From: GCA-2720975 sp964467985
GTDB lineage: Bacteria > Planctomycetota > UBA1135 > GCA-002686595
Direction of reading: 5' to 3'
Length of the DNA stretch: 64,000 bases
Assembly: GCA_964467985.1 (NCBI GenBank)
Contig: CAYXTP010000004.1
Coordinates: 248,001-312,000 of the forward strand
Numbering within the stretch: position 1 is the first letter of the stretch; the number at the start of each line of letters is the position of its first letter. The position numbers and the translations under genes are program-made. The notes under the pieces are model-generated. The model was not told the DNA's origin and ran no database searches. It saw only the letters and a list, made by a program, of their open reading frames with translations. Below are positions 27,156-43,431 of the stretch, piece by piece.

Positions 27156-27799
27156 GCCTGCTTACCTCCTGACTGACTCGCGTCGGTGCCCACGCGGGCG
27201 CTGACCCGATCCACAGCCCCTCGCTCAGCGATGACCAGTCCACCATTGACCACGTCGTAGGCGCACAGCTCGTCGGCCACACGCACGGTCACGCGCGGGA
27301 AGTTGCGGAAGGACTTGTACAAATTGGTGTTGCGTTCCGAAATCAAGATGCAGGCTCGGCGCGGGCTCCCCAGATCGTTCAGGATCTTGCGCGCTGCCTT
27401 GGAAGACGGCTGACTGAACTCACCAAAGTCGGCAATGACGAGTTCACCGTCGGCGATCTTGCCGGCTAGCGCTGAGCGCAACGCCACGCGCCGGGCTTTG
27501 GCCGGCATGTGGTAGGAAAAGTCCCGAGGGTGGGGACCGAAAACGGTTCCACCACCGCGCCAGATGGGCGACTTGCGATCACCCGCGCGCGCGCGACCAG
27601 TGTGCTTTTGCTTGTAGGGCTTGGCGTTCGTGCCCTTGACCTCCGAGCGGCCACGCACCTTGGCTGTACCCTGGCGCTGGTTGGCCATGTGCATGACCAC
27701 CGCGTCCTTCAAGGTGCGGTACAGGACCTTGCCACCGAAGGAGCTCTCGTCGAATTCGACTTCGCCCACGTTGCCGGCTTTGTAGCTCTTGACTTGCAT
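27152..27799 (-). CDS. rplD: 50S ribosomal protein L4
   Basis: A 215-residue L4. The tunnel-reaching loop [20 protein letters not shown] and [20 protein letters not shown] are diagnostic. L4 lines the tunnel constriction with L22. In E. coli L4 also represses the S10 operon; whether this protein controls the hairpin-rich rpsJ-rplC gap is open. Confidence 0.97.
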   Translation of the reverse strand: MQVKSYKAGNVGEVEFDESSFGGKVLYRTLKDAVVMHMANQRQGTAKVRGRSEVKGTNAKPYKQKHTGRARAGDRKSPIWRGGGTVFGPHPRDFSYHMPAKARRVALRSALAGKIADGELVIADFGEFSQPSSKAARKILNDLGSPRRACILISERNTNLYKSFRNFPRVTVRVADELCAYDVVNGGLVIAERGAVDRVSARVGTDASQSGGKQA

Positions 27800-27804
27800 G
27801 GGGA

Positions 27805-28443
27805 TCAGCCTTTCTTGACGCCAGTGCGCGCCGACTGGACCTGGACGAATCCGCCGGTCGGACCGGGGACTGCGCCTTTGACGAACAAGAGCCCGCGCTG
27901 GGTATCCACGCGCAGGATCTCGAGATTCTTGGTGGTCTTGCGTTTGGCGCCGTAGTGGCCAGACATGCGCTTACCTTTGATCACTCGGCCCGGGTAGGCA
28001 GAACAGCCGATGGATCCCGGACGCCGATAGTTCATGGAGCCGTGAGTCTTGGGCCCGCGCGAGAAGCCGTGGCGCTTGATGGTGCCTGCGAAGCCGCGCC
28101 CCTTGCTGGTGCCGATCACGTCGACGAGGTCGCCCTCGCTGAAGGCCTCCACGGTGACTGAATCCCCGACCCCCAGGTCGCTGGATTGATTGAGTCGATC
28201 CTCGCGCAGGAAGCGCTTGGGGGCGGTTCCAACCACTTTAGCCGCAGCGCGCATGGGCTTGTGCGCGAGGCGGTCGGGGATGTCCTCGAATCCCAGTTGG
28301 ACGGCGTCATAGCCGTCGCGTTCCTGAGTTCGAACCTGCATGACCACACAGGGGCCTGCTTCGACGACGGTACAGCCCGTGGCTGTGCCGTCCTCGGCAA
28401 ACAACTGCGTCATGCCTTTTTTGCGCCCTAGAATCAGCGTCAT
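27805..28443 (-). CDS. rplC: 50S ribosomal protein L3
   Basis: A 212-residue L3, which reaches the peptidyl-transferase centre. It has ILGRKKGMTQLF at the start and the conserved GFAGTIKRHGFSRGPKTHGS and RKTTKNLEILRVD. The ribosome site is weak: the bases before the ATG are a (CT)n run then CGGGAATC. Unusually, 272 bases with stable hairpins separate it from rpsJ. Confidence 0.97.
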   Translation of the reverse strand: MTLILGRKKGMTQLFAEDGTATGCTVVEAGPCVVMQVRTQERDGYDAVQLGFEDIPDRLAHKPMRAAAKVVGTAPKRFLREDRLNQSSDLGVGDSVTVEAFSEGDLVDVIGTSKGRGFAGTIKRHGFSRGPKTHGSMNYRRPGSIGCSAYPGRVIKGKRMSGHYGAKRKTTKNLEILRVDTQRGLLFVKGAVPGPTGGFVQVQSARTGVKKG

Positions 28444-28648
28444 GATTCCCGAGAGAGAGAGAGGGGGTAAGTACCGGTTCGACCAAGAGCCCTCAGGTGA
28501 GGACCAAACGCTTGGCCACGCGGTCGGAAAGTGAATTTGAAATTCGAATCCCAGCGTGCTTCAGAAGGCGGAAAGCCATCCTTGCGGCTGAAAAACGATC
28601 GAGAGAGAGCGGGCAGTCTGAGAGCTGGATTGTCGCGGTTCGTGGTGT

Positions 28649-28715
28649 CAGCACTTGCGTGCTGGGTGTCCTGTGCTGGCACCGGCCAGCACTCGAGACT
28701 AGGCCCCGGCGGGCC

Positions 28716-28719
<4 letters not shown>
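28649..28719 (-). promoter_or_regulatory. Hairpin-rich spacer between rpsJ and rplC
   Basis: In minus-strand RNA three hairpins follow one another straight after rpsJ. One overlaps the rpsJ stop (28719-28699, CTAGGGCCC...GGGGCCTAG with a bulge). The second is an 8-bp perfect stem GTGCTGGC/GCCAGCAC with a CGGT loop (28692-28673). The third is a 6-bp stem CAGCAC/GTGCTG closed by a GCAA tetraloop (28664-28649). The rest of the 272-base gap (to 28444) is unstructured by eye and ends in a CT run before rplC. No T tract follows, so this is not a plain terminator. An attenuator, processing site or protein-binding leader are all possible. Confidence 0.55.
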
Positions 28720-29021
<302 letters not shown>

Positions 29022-29055
29022 TCGGTCGTTACGCTGCGGTCAGTGAGCTTGCCGG

Positions 29056-29080
29056 GTTCATGATTGCGTTCTTCATGAAC
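29056..29080 (-). promoter_or_regulatory. Leader hairpin upstream of rpsJ
   Basis: GTTCATGA (29056-29063) pairs perfectly with TCATGAAC (29073-29080) around a 9-base loop, 35 bases before the rpsJ start. With the candidate promoter at 29364-29392 it would lie near the end of a leader of about 335 nucleotides. It could be an operon control element or chance; no known S10-leader structure was recognised. Confidence 0.4.
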
Positions 29081-29363
29081 TGCGAACCGCGCGGGTGACG
29101 GTCTGAGCAAGCGGGCGGGGTAGGGTCGGGATCGAAACTGAAAGCTGGGGAGGGGCAGACGGCCAGAGTCGTCGCCGAACGGATGAATTGACTACGCTGC
29201 AGGCCCCTGAAGTGCGTGCAGGCGGGGGGTGCCTGGCGCTCAAATGGGATTCGGACGGATTGCGGACTGCCCGTGCACGGGCGCCGAAAACCACGACTTG
29301 CAAGGTCAACGCGCAGGCCTCTCGGCCCGCCTCGACCCCGCTCCTCGCGGTTGAGGGGGGGAG

Positions 29364-29392
29364 ACGATAGCGACAAAGGGGGGGAGGGTCAA
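29364..29392 (-). promoter_or_regulatory. Candidate sigma70-type promoter of the S10 operon
   Basis: On the minus strand TTGACC (29392-29387) is followed after exactly 17 bases by TATCGT (29369-29364), a good match to -35 and -10 boxes with ideal spacing. It lies 343 bases upstream of rpsJ and reads toward it. Between it and repeat copy 2 (29393-29595) I see nothing else, and 29782-29881 is plain spacer after the EF-G gene. It would let the S10-spc-alpha part be transcribed apart from the upstream str genes. Confidence 0.55.
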
Positions 29393-29595
29393 CACTGGTG
29401 TGGTAGATCCTCTGCCCGCCGCCGGCCGCGGTTTGCCTGCCGGATTGAGCCAGGACGAGGATCCTCGGAACTCGGACGCCGGGCGGGGCCGCAGCCCCTC
29501 GTGCGGGGGCGTGCGGTCCCCATTCCCGGGCCAAAACGGGGTGCCTCGCGCCTGCCACCCCCCCAGGCCCCTCGATCCGCAGCCTCAGTGGGTCA

Positions 29596-29781
29596 GAACT
29601 GACTGGGTTCCGTGGACATAGCCACAATCAACATTCCTGCCTTTGCCCCCCCTCTGTGGACTTTGGAGACCACCCGTCGGGACCCGCTGTGTGAGGAGGG
29701 GGGGGCTGCTGGCCGCCAGCCCCTTTTCATTGAAGCTGGGGGCAATTCCCGCAATGGATGCCCACCAAACCCAGTCAGTTC
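29596..29781. repeat. ~185-bp interspersed repeat with 14-bp inverted ends, copy 2
   Basis: Same element as 3489-3673, same orientation, 186 bp. The ends GAACTGACTGGGTT (29596-29609) and AACCCAGTCAGTTC (29768-29781) are exact reverse complements and identical to copy 1. The internal hairpin here is GGGGCTG (29702-29708) with CAGCCCC (29717-29723), then TTTTC. Compared with copy 1 the sixth pair changed from C-G to T-A, keeping the pairing. It sits between the EF-G gene and rpsJ. No clear flanking duplication is visible at this copy. Confidence 0.8.
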
Positions 29782-29881
29782 ACCTTGGGTGCTGTGCACC
29801 CCATTCATGCCTGGTTGGCCTTTCTGCTGCTGGAGCTTGGGAATTCGCAATACCGCTGGGGGGCCGGCCCATAGCCCAGGC

Positions 29882-31960
29882 TCAGTGCCAGGCCAGGCCT
29901 CGGCCCTCCAACTCCTCCTCCGGAACCTCCACGAAGCCCGCTGGGGTGAGGCTGAAACCAGCCCTGCCCTGGGAGAGAGAGCGCACGGCTGTCGAATAAC
30001 CGAACATCTGCCCCAAGGCGACTGTCCCGGTGATCGTGCGCAGGTCCCCTTCGGCCAGGACGTCCCCCACCACGGCCCGGCGCGAGGCCAAGTCAGCGAT
30101 GATGCCGCTTGAAAAGGCCTCCGGAGTCTGCACTTCAAAGGCCATGCGAGGCTCCAGGAGGCGAGCCGGAGCAGCCCGAAGGGCCTGCCCCAGGGCAGCA
30201 ATCGCGGCCTGGGCGTAGGCGCCCCGGTCTTCGCGATCCGGGTGCCGGCCTAGGGCCGTGATCCGCACGGATCCAGCGACCAGCACAAAACCGAAACGCG
30301 GCCCCCCCATGTCCTCCTGCGCCAGTGCCTCTTCTACAGCACGCCGAATTTCGGGCGGCGCGTCCACTCCAGGCCCCCAGTGAACTTCCCAGTCCGATTC
30401 CGCGGGCGCGCCCTGGGGCGCCGGATGAACCTCGAGGTCCACCGAGCCGAACACCTCCTGCCCGTCCTGTGTCTGGTCGACCCGGCCGGCCCCATGGCCC
30501 GCTCCGCTCAGCGCCTCACGGTAGCGCACGCGCGGCTGCCCCACTCTGGGGGTGACACCGTACTCCCCTTGCAGTCGATGCAGATTGACTTCCAGGTGCA
30601 ATTCCCCCATGCCCTGCAGCGTCCACTGCCCCGTGTCGCGGTCTTCCACGACGTGCAGGCTCGGATCCTCCCGGGCTAGGCGATCCAGAGCCACGCGCAG
30701 CTTATCCCGGTCGGCAGCTGCGCTGGGCTCCACGATCAGCGCGATCACGGGATCGGGAAAGGTGAGGGACTCGAGTTGGATAGGATCGGCGCGGTCGCAC
30801 AGGGTGTCGCCGGTGACCGTGTGCTTGAGCCCCACGAGCACGGCGATGTCCCCCGCCTGAGCTTCCTCGAGCGCTTCGCCGTGGTCGGCGTGCATGCGCT
30901 GAATGCGACCGACGCGCTCCATCTTGCTTGCCCGTGGGTTCCAAACTTTCCCACCGCTCTCGATGCGTCCCGCATAGATGCGCACAAAGGTCAGGTCCCC
31001 GTGTGGGGATGATTGCACCTTGAACGCAAGGGCTGTGGTGGACCCGTCCGCATCCGGGAGCCGCGGGGCGGGCGTGGGCAAGGGCTGGCCGTCTTGACCT
31101 TCACCAGCCACCCCGACAACGGGCGGTCGATCGAGCGGACTGGGCAGCCAAGCCAGGATGCTATCGAGCAGCATCTCCACACCGATCCCCCGCAGGGCCG
31201 CTCCGCACACTGCGGGCACCAGGGTTCCGGCAACGACTTGCCGCCGAAGAGCCTGCTGCACGAGCTCTGGATCGGGCTCGGTCCCGCCCAGCACGGCCTC
31301 CATCACAGCTTCGTCCTCCTCCGCAAGCACATCGAACAGCTCCGCGCGCAGGACCGCAACTTCGTCCTTCAAGCTGTCGGGCAGGTCCCGCGCCTGGGTC
31401 ACTCCCGACTCGTCGAGCCCCCAAGCCTCTTGGCTCAGGCAGTCCACGACACCGACGAGCTTGTCCTGCTGCATGATGGGGTAGGCCACGGGCAGACACA
31501 GCGCGTCGAGTCTCTCGTGCAGAGACTGACAAGCGGCCAGCACATCGGCGCCGGGCTTGTCACACTTGTTGATGAAAGCGATACAGGCAAGCTTGTGGGC
31601 CCGCATCTGGCGCCAAACGGTCTCCGTCTGAGCTTGCACGCCTGCCACAGCATCGAGGACCAAGATCGCTCCATCCAGCACGCGCATGCAGCGTTCGACT
31701 TCGACCGTGAAGTCCACGTGACCGGGCGTGTCGATGACGTTGATTGCGCCTGCGCGCCAAGTGACGTGGGTCGCCGCGCTGGTGATCGTGATGCCACGCT
31801 CACGTTCTTCCGCCATCCAGTCCATGGTGGCCGTGCCTTCGTCGACTCGGCCAACGCGGTGCTCGACACCAGTCAGGTGCAAAATGCGCTCGGTAACCGT
31901 GGTCTTGCCCGCGTCAATATGGGCGACGATCCCGATGTTGCGAAGATCCGCTAGGGACAT
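29882..31960 (-). CDS. fusA: Elongation factor G, divergent domain IV
   Basis: A 692-residue EF-G family GTPase in the str-operon position. The GTP site AHIDAGKT (13-20), switch I RGITITSAATHVTW, DTPGHVDF and NKCD are intact, and the C-terminal MFGYSTAVRSLSQGRAGFSL matches domain V. Domain IV is unusual: where EF-G normally has the KQSGG(R/S)GQYG loop, this protein reads RVDQTQDGQEVFGSV, and the tip loop reads GRHPDREDRG. Spirochaetes, Planctomycetes and Deltaproteobacteria have two EF-G types with split translocation and recycling roles, so this may be one of such a pair. Family assignment is firm; the exact role is not. Confidence 0.88.
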   Translation of the reverse strand: MSLADLRNIGIVAHIDAGKTTVTERILHLTGVEHRVGRVDEGTATMDWMAEERERGITITSAATHVTWRAGAINVIDTPGHVDFTVEVERCMRVLDGAILVLDAVAGVQAQTETVWRQMRAHKLACIAFINKCDKPGADVLAACQSLHERLDALCLPVAYPIMQQDKLVGVVDCLSQEAWGLDESGVTQARDLPDSLKDEVAVLRAELFDVLAEEDEAVMEAVLGGTEPDPELVQQALRRQVVAGTLVPAVCGAALRGIGVEMLLDSILAWLPSPLDRPPVVGVAGEGQDGQPLPTPAPRLPDADGSTTALAFKVQSSPHGDLTFVRIYAGRIESGGKVWNPRASKMERVGRIQRMHADHGEALEEAQAGDIAVLVGLKHTVTGDTLCDRADPIQLESLTFPDPVIALIVEPSAAADRDKLRVALDRLAREDPSLHVVEDRDTGQWTLQGMGELHLEVNLHRLQGEYGVTPRVGQPRVRYREALSGAGHGAGRVDQTQDGQEVFGSVDLEVHPAPQGAPAESDWEVHWGPGVDAPPEIRRAVEEALAQEDMGGPRFGFVLVAGSVRITALGRHPDREDRGAYAQAAIAALGQALRAAPARLLEPRMAFEVQTPEAFSSGIIADLASRRAVVGDVLAEGDLRTITGTVALGQMFGYSTAVRSLSQGRAGFSLTPAGFVEVPEEELEGRGLAWH

Positions 31961-32023
31961 GGGTGGAGCTTACCGGGCGAGCCGAAGTCCGTGGTACGGT
32001 GCGCTGCCGATCCAGGTTCACAT

Positions 32024-32479
32024 TCACGCGCTGTCCGATTGCAGATTCGGGTTCAGACTCAAGAACTCGGCGCGCCAGCGGTATCCCTGCAGCAGTTCCG
32101 GCCGGGGATCCCCTAGCAGGGCCAAGGCCGCATAAAGGGCTTCCACGGAAGCCAGGCCCTGCTCAGGATCGGCAAAGACTTGGCTCCTGCGGGGGTAGGC
32201 CGTGTGAAGCGCGGGCAGACTGCGGGGTAGGAAATCCCCCACGAGAGCCGCGCGCAGCTTGGGCGCTCGACGCCAATTGCAGTCCACCAGCAGCAGGCCG
32301 GGCCCCGCATCCTGGGGGCTGAGTTCGGGAGCCTCGGGCGTGAGCAGAATCCGCCCTTCCGCATCCAGCGTCCGACCGGCAGCGTGATTCACGAAGCGAA
32401 TGCCCTCGAGACCTCGCAATGGAGTGAGGGAACACTTGCGCTCGGACTCCCTAGGGTCACGCAGAATCAGTACGTCCAC
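32024..32479 (-). CDS. Tsr3-like rRNA aminocarboxypropyltransferase (DUF367)
   Basis: A 151-residue protein resembling archaeal and eukaryotic Tsr3, which transfers an acp group from S-adenosylmethionine to a uridine/pseudouridine in helix 31 of small-subunit rRNA. The matches, judged by eye, are an N-terminal DPRESERKCSLTPL (compare CDPKRCSGKKL), LLTPEAPELSPQD, the core LLLVDCNWRRAPKL (compare VECSWARLEEIP), SLPALHTAYPRRS (compare LLPYLVAANQVNYG), LASVEALYAALALLG and FLSLNPNL. It is alone between rpsG and the EF-G gene on the same strand (63 and 125 bases of spacer). A bacterial 16S modification role is inferred. The C-terminal ~20 residues are trimmed relative to yeast Tsr3. Confidence 0.72.
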   Translation of the reverse strand: MDVLILRDPRESERKCSLTPLRGLEGIRFVNHAAGRTLDAEGRILLTPEAPELSPQDAGPGLLLVDCNWRRAPKLRAALVGDFLPRSLPALHTAYPRRSQVFADPEQGLASVEALYAALALLGDPRPELLQGYRWRAEFLSLNPNLQSDSA

Positions 32480-32604
32480 TTGAGGCCCTCCGTTCCGGAG
32501 TCTACCCGTGGCCCGCTACCTCGGCACCTGACCCGGGACTCCGAGAACCTGTCGCAGGCCACAGGCGCTGGTTCAATACACATGGGACCCAAGCCCCACT
32601 ACGA

Positions 32605-33081
32605 TCAGCGGGCGAAGTGGGCGTAGGCCTTGTTGGCCTCGGCCATCTTGTGGATGTTCTCTTTCCAAGACACGGACTGACCCGTGCCGTTGTAAGCGTC
32701 GACCAACTCCTCCGCCAAACGCTCGCACATGGGCTTGCCCTTCTTCTTGCGTGCGAAGTCCACAATCCATCGGATAGCCAGGGCCTGTTGGCGCGAACGC
32801 TTGACCTCGCGCGGCACTTGGTAGTTGGCACCACCAACCCGCTTGGAGCGCACTTCGACCAGAGGGCGGACGTTTTCGAGCGCCTTGGTGAAGATTTCGA
32901 TCTGGTCCTCGGCGTCGGGCAGCTTCTTGCTGGCCAGATCGAGGGCGTCGTAGAACACCTTTTGGGCGACGCTCTTCTTGCCGTCCAACATCACGCCGTT
33001 GATGAGCTTGGATGCCAAAAGGGATCCGAACTTGGGATCCGGTTTGGTGTAAATGGCGGTGGACTTGAAGTTACGGGGCAT
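32605..33081 (-). CDS. rpsG: 30S ribosomal protein S7
   Basis: A 158-residue S7, the nucleator of the 30S head. It has LASKLINGVMLDGKKSVAQK and the conserved RVGGANYQVPREVKRSRQQ. In E. coli S7 represses the str operon by binding the rpsL-rpsG spacer; the 112-base spacer here was not seen to have the same fold. It is followed by the Tsr3-like gene rather than directly by fusA. Confidence 0.97.
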   Translation of the reverse strand: MPRNFKSTAIYTKPDPKFGSLLASKLINGVMLDGKKSVAQKVFYDALDLASKKLPDAEDQIEIFTKALENVRPLVEVRSKRVGGANYQVPREVKRSRQQALAIRWIVDFARKKKGKPMCERLAEELVDAYNGTGQSVSWKENIHKMAEANKAYAHFAR

Positions 33082-33193
33082 GATCGAACTGGAGGGAGTG
33101 TCCCACGTGGGTGGTTACCCAAGGGAGAATTGGCTGTTGGAGGTGTTTGGGTTTGGGCGCGGCTCGCGGAACTCGTGGGCCGCGAGCGACGGC

Positions 33194-33568
33194 CTATTTC
33201 TTGGGCTTCTTGGTGCCGTACTTCGACCGGGCCTGGCCGCGGCCGTCCACGCCCGAGGTGTCATGGGTACCGCGCAGAATGTGGTAACGGACGCCGGGCA
33301 AGTCGCGCACGCGGCCGCCGCGCAGCAGAACGACAGAGTGCTCCTGCAAGTTGTGGCCCTCGCCGGGGATGTAAGCCGTGACTTCCTTGCCGTTCGAAAG
33401 CCGCACACGCGCGACCTTGCGTAGGGCGGAGTTGGGCTTCTTGGGAGTCTGGGTCTTCACCTGCAAACAAACGCCACGCTTTTGCGGGCACTGGTCTAGC
33501 ACGGGTGACTTGGAGCGCTTGATGGGCTTCTTGCGGCCCTTGCGCACGAGTTGATTGATGGTCGGCAT
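33194..33568 (-). CDS. rpsL: 30S ribosomal protein S12
   Basis: A 124-residue S12 at the decoding centre. The loop [11 protein letters not shown] has the normal Lys43. The second loop reads [14 protein letters not shown], with Arg88 where sensitive bacteria have Lys (E. coli Lys87). The Asp after it, target of RimO, is present. I chose the ATG at 33568 ([15 protein letters not shown]); the extension to 33664 is unrelated. It follows rpoC after 129 bases and begins the str genes. Confidence 0.97.
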   Translation of the reverse strand: MPTINQLVRKGRKKPIKRSKSPVLDQCPQKRGVCLQVKTQTPKKPNSALRKVARVRLSNGKEVTAYIPGEGHNLQEHSVVLLRGGRVRDLPGVRYHILRGTHDTSGVDGRGQARSKYGTKKPKK

Positions 33569-33697
33569 GGTCGTTGGGTGTCCCGATGGCCTCGCAGGCG
33601 TATCGGGGGGAAGAATCTTAGGGATCCCAGGAGCGGGGTCAAGGGCCGCCAGGGCCCCGGCCATCCCGATGGCCGGGAAAGGCTCCGCTTGGTGGGT

Positions 33698-38248
<4,551 letters not shown>

Positions 38249-38260
38249 CCTGCCTACCTC

Positions 38261-41998
<3,738 letters not shown>

Positions 41999-42254
41999 GC
42001 TCGCAATCTCCCTGTGTCCGTTTGCTGGGCAAGGCGGGCGTCGAATTCTCGACTCAGACCCTCATCACTTCGCGAACTCACTGTCATCCGACGGGGAGCG
42101 CAGGGCTGCCAGGCCCCGGCGCTCATTAGGTTGCTGACTGGCTTGCAGGCGTTCATCCGGGGACAAACGTCGTCGTGCACGTAGCCTTCCCGGTCGGACT
42201 CCCGCTCGTTCGCGTATGCCTGCGCGAGAGCAAAATTCCAACCGGGAGGCGAGT

Positions 42255-42299
42255 GCCGATCCACTGAGTCGGTTCCACAAGAGGAACCGGAGAATCGGC
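42255..42299 (-). promoter_or_regulatory. Nested hairpin in rplL-rpoB spacer (possible RNase III site)
   Basis: GCCGAT (42255-42260) pairs with ATCGGC (42294-42299), and inside it CGGTTCC (42270-42276) pairs perfectly with GGAACCG (42283-42289) around a 6-base loop. The E. coli rplL-rpoB spacer has an attenuator and then an RNase III hairpin in the same order; this looks like a functional parallel, inferred from position and shape. The remaining spacer 41999-42254 shows no gene. Confidence 0.5.
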
Positions 42300-42359
42300 C
42301 GCGGGCATGCACTCCCAGACGCACCGCCTGTGCGGCGCGTTCGAGAGCACGGGTTCCGA

Positions 42360-42388
42360 ATAAATCGAACAAGCGAAGGAGCTTCGCT
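42360..42388 (-). terminator. Attenuator-like hairpin just after rplL
   Basis: Starting at the last base of the rplL stop, minus-strand RNA forms AGCGAAG-CTC-CTTCGCT (42388-42372), a perfect 7-bp stem with a 3-base loop, followed by TGTTCGATTTATT. The T tract is broken, so termination would be partial, as for the E. coli attenuator that lowers rpoBC expression relative to rplL. Confidence 0.55.
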
Positions 42389-42792
42389 CAGTCGATCTTG
42401 ACGGAACCGCCAGCGCCTTCGAGCTGACCTTTGATGGTTTCAGCTTCTTCTTTGGATACGCCTTCTTTGACCGGGCCGGGGGCACCGTCAACAAGAGCCT
42501 TGGCTTCTTTGAGGCCCAGGCCAGTTATGGCGCGGACTTCTTTGATGACCTGGATTTTCTTGTCGCCGGCAGCCTCGAGGATGACATCAAAGGAGGTCTT
42601 CTCCTCTTCAGCCTCACCACCACCGGCAGGACCGGCAACGGCAACGGCGGCGGGAGCAGCAGCGCTCACGCCCCACTTGTCCTCAAGCGCCTTGACCAAC
42701 GTGGAAGCCTGCAAAAGGGTCAGGCCATCCAGGGTATCGGCGATTTCCTGGAGCTCTTTGGGAAGCTCGACGGTCGTCGTCTCTTCAGACAT
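42388..42792 (-). CDS. rplL: 50S ribosomal protein L7/L12
   Basis: A 134-residue stalk protein that recruits elongation factors. It has the N-terminal dimerisation helix, an Ala/Gly-rich hinge ([20 protein letters not shown]), and the C-terminal factor-binding domain with [20 protein letters not shown] and [20 protein letters not shown]. The ATG at 42792 has GGAG upstream. It follows rplJ after 87 bases. Confidence 0.97.
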   Translation of the reverse strand: MSEETTTVELPKELQEIADTLDGLTLLQASTLVKALEDKWGVSAAAPAAVAVAGPAGGGEAEEEKTSFDVILEAAGDKKIQVIKEVRAITGLGLKEAKALVDGAPGPVKEGVSKEEAETIKGQLEGAGGSVKID

Positions 42793-42879
42793 TTCTATGG
42801 TCTCCTGGTGGAGTTACTAGGGATAGTCGGAGTCACCCGGGCACACCCGGGATGTTCGGAACGAAAAAAGGAGGGTTGC

Positions 42880-43428
42880 CTACTCTTCTGAAGCAGGTGT
42901 TTCGGAATCAGGATTGCTGTCGGCTCGGGCCTGTAGCACGCGGGCGGTGGCACTGGGCACGGCATGAATAACGGAAGCCAGCCCACGGGCCGGCCCACTG
43001 ATCACGCCCAGGAGCTGAGCGTGGAGCGTGTCGCGGTCGGGCACGTCCGCCAGGGACGCTGCGGCGCTGGCATCGAGGACTTCACCATCGAGTAGGCCAG
43101 CCTTGAAGGCGACTTTCTTGGTCTTCTTGACATCCTTGGAAGCAAAGACCTTGGCGGCGCCGATGGCGGCCTCGGAATCACCCCAAGCAATAGCCACGTT
43201 GCCCTTGAGGGTCTCGTCCCCCAGGTCGATGCCCTTCTCGGCCAGGGCCAAGCGCGCCAATCGGTTACGGACGAGGCGCATGGAGGCACCGGCCTCGGCC
43301 ACCTGGCCCCGAATCGACTCGGTCTCCACCACGTCGAGGCCACCGAAAGTGACGACGACCATGCCTTCGGCCACGGTCATGCCCTCGGACATTCCGCGCA
43401 CGATCATTTCATTGACTAGGTTCGGCAT
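42880..43428 (-). CDS. rplJ: 50S ribosomal protein L10
   Basis: A 182-residue L10, the base of the L7/L12 stalk. The RNA-binding domain has RNRLARLALAEKGID, and the C-terminal helix that carries L12 dimers is LASVIHAVPSATARVLQARAD (split by a helix break). It starts 3 bases after rplA, so there is no room for an E. coli-type L10 leader upstream. Confidence 0.95.
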   Translation of the reverse strand: MPNLVNEMIVRGMSEGMTVAEGMVVVTFGGLDVVETESIRGQVAEAGASMRLVRNRLARLALAEKGIDLGDETLKGNVAIAWGDSEAAIGAAKVFASKDVKKTKKVAFKAGLLDGEVLDASAAASLADVPDRDTLHAQLLGVISGPARGLASVIHAVPSATARVLQARADSNPDSETPASEE

Positions 43429-43431
43429 GGG

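Noticed and set aside
31013..31954. Plus-strand open frame of 313 codons opposite the EF-G gene
   Set aside because: Antisense shadow of the GTPase domain with no motifs.
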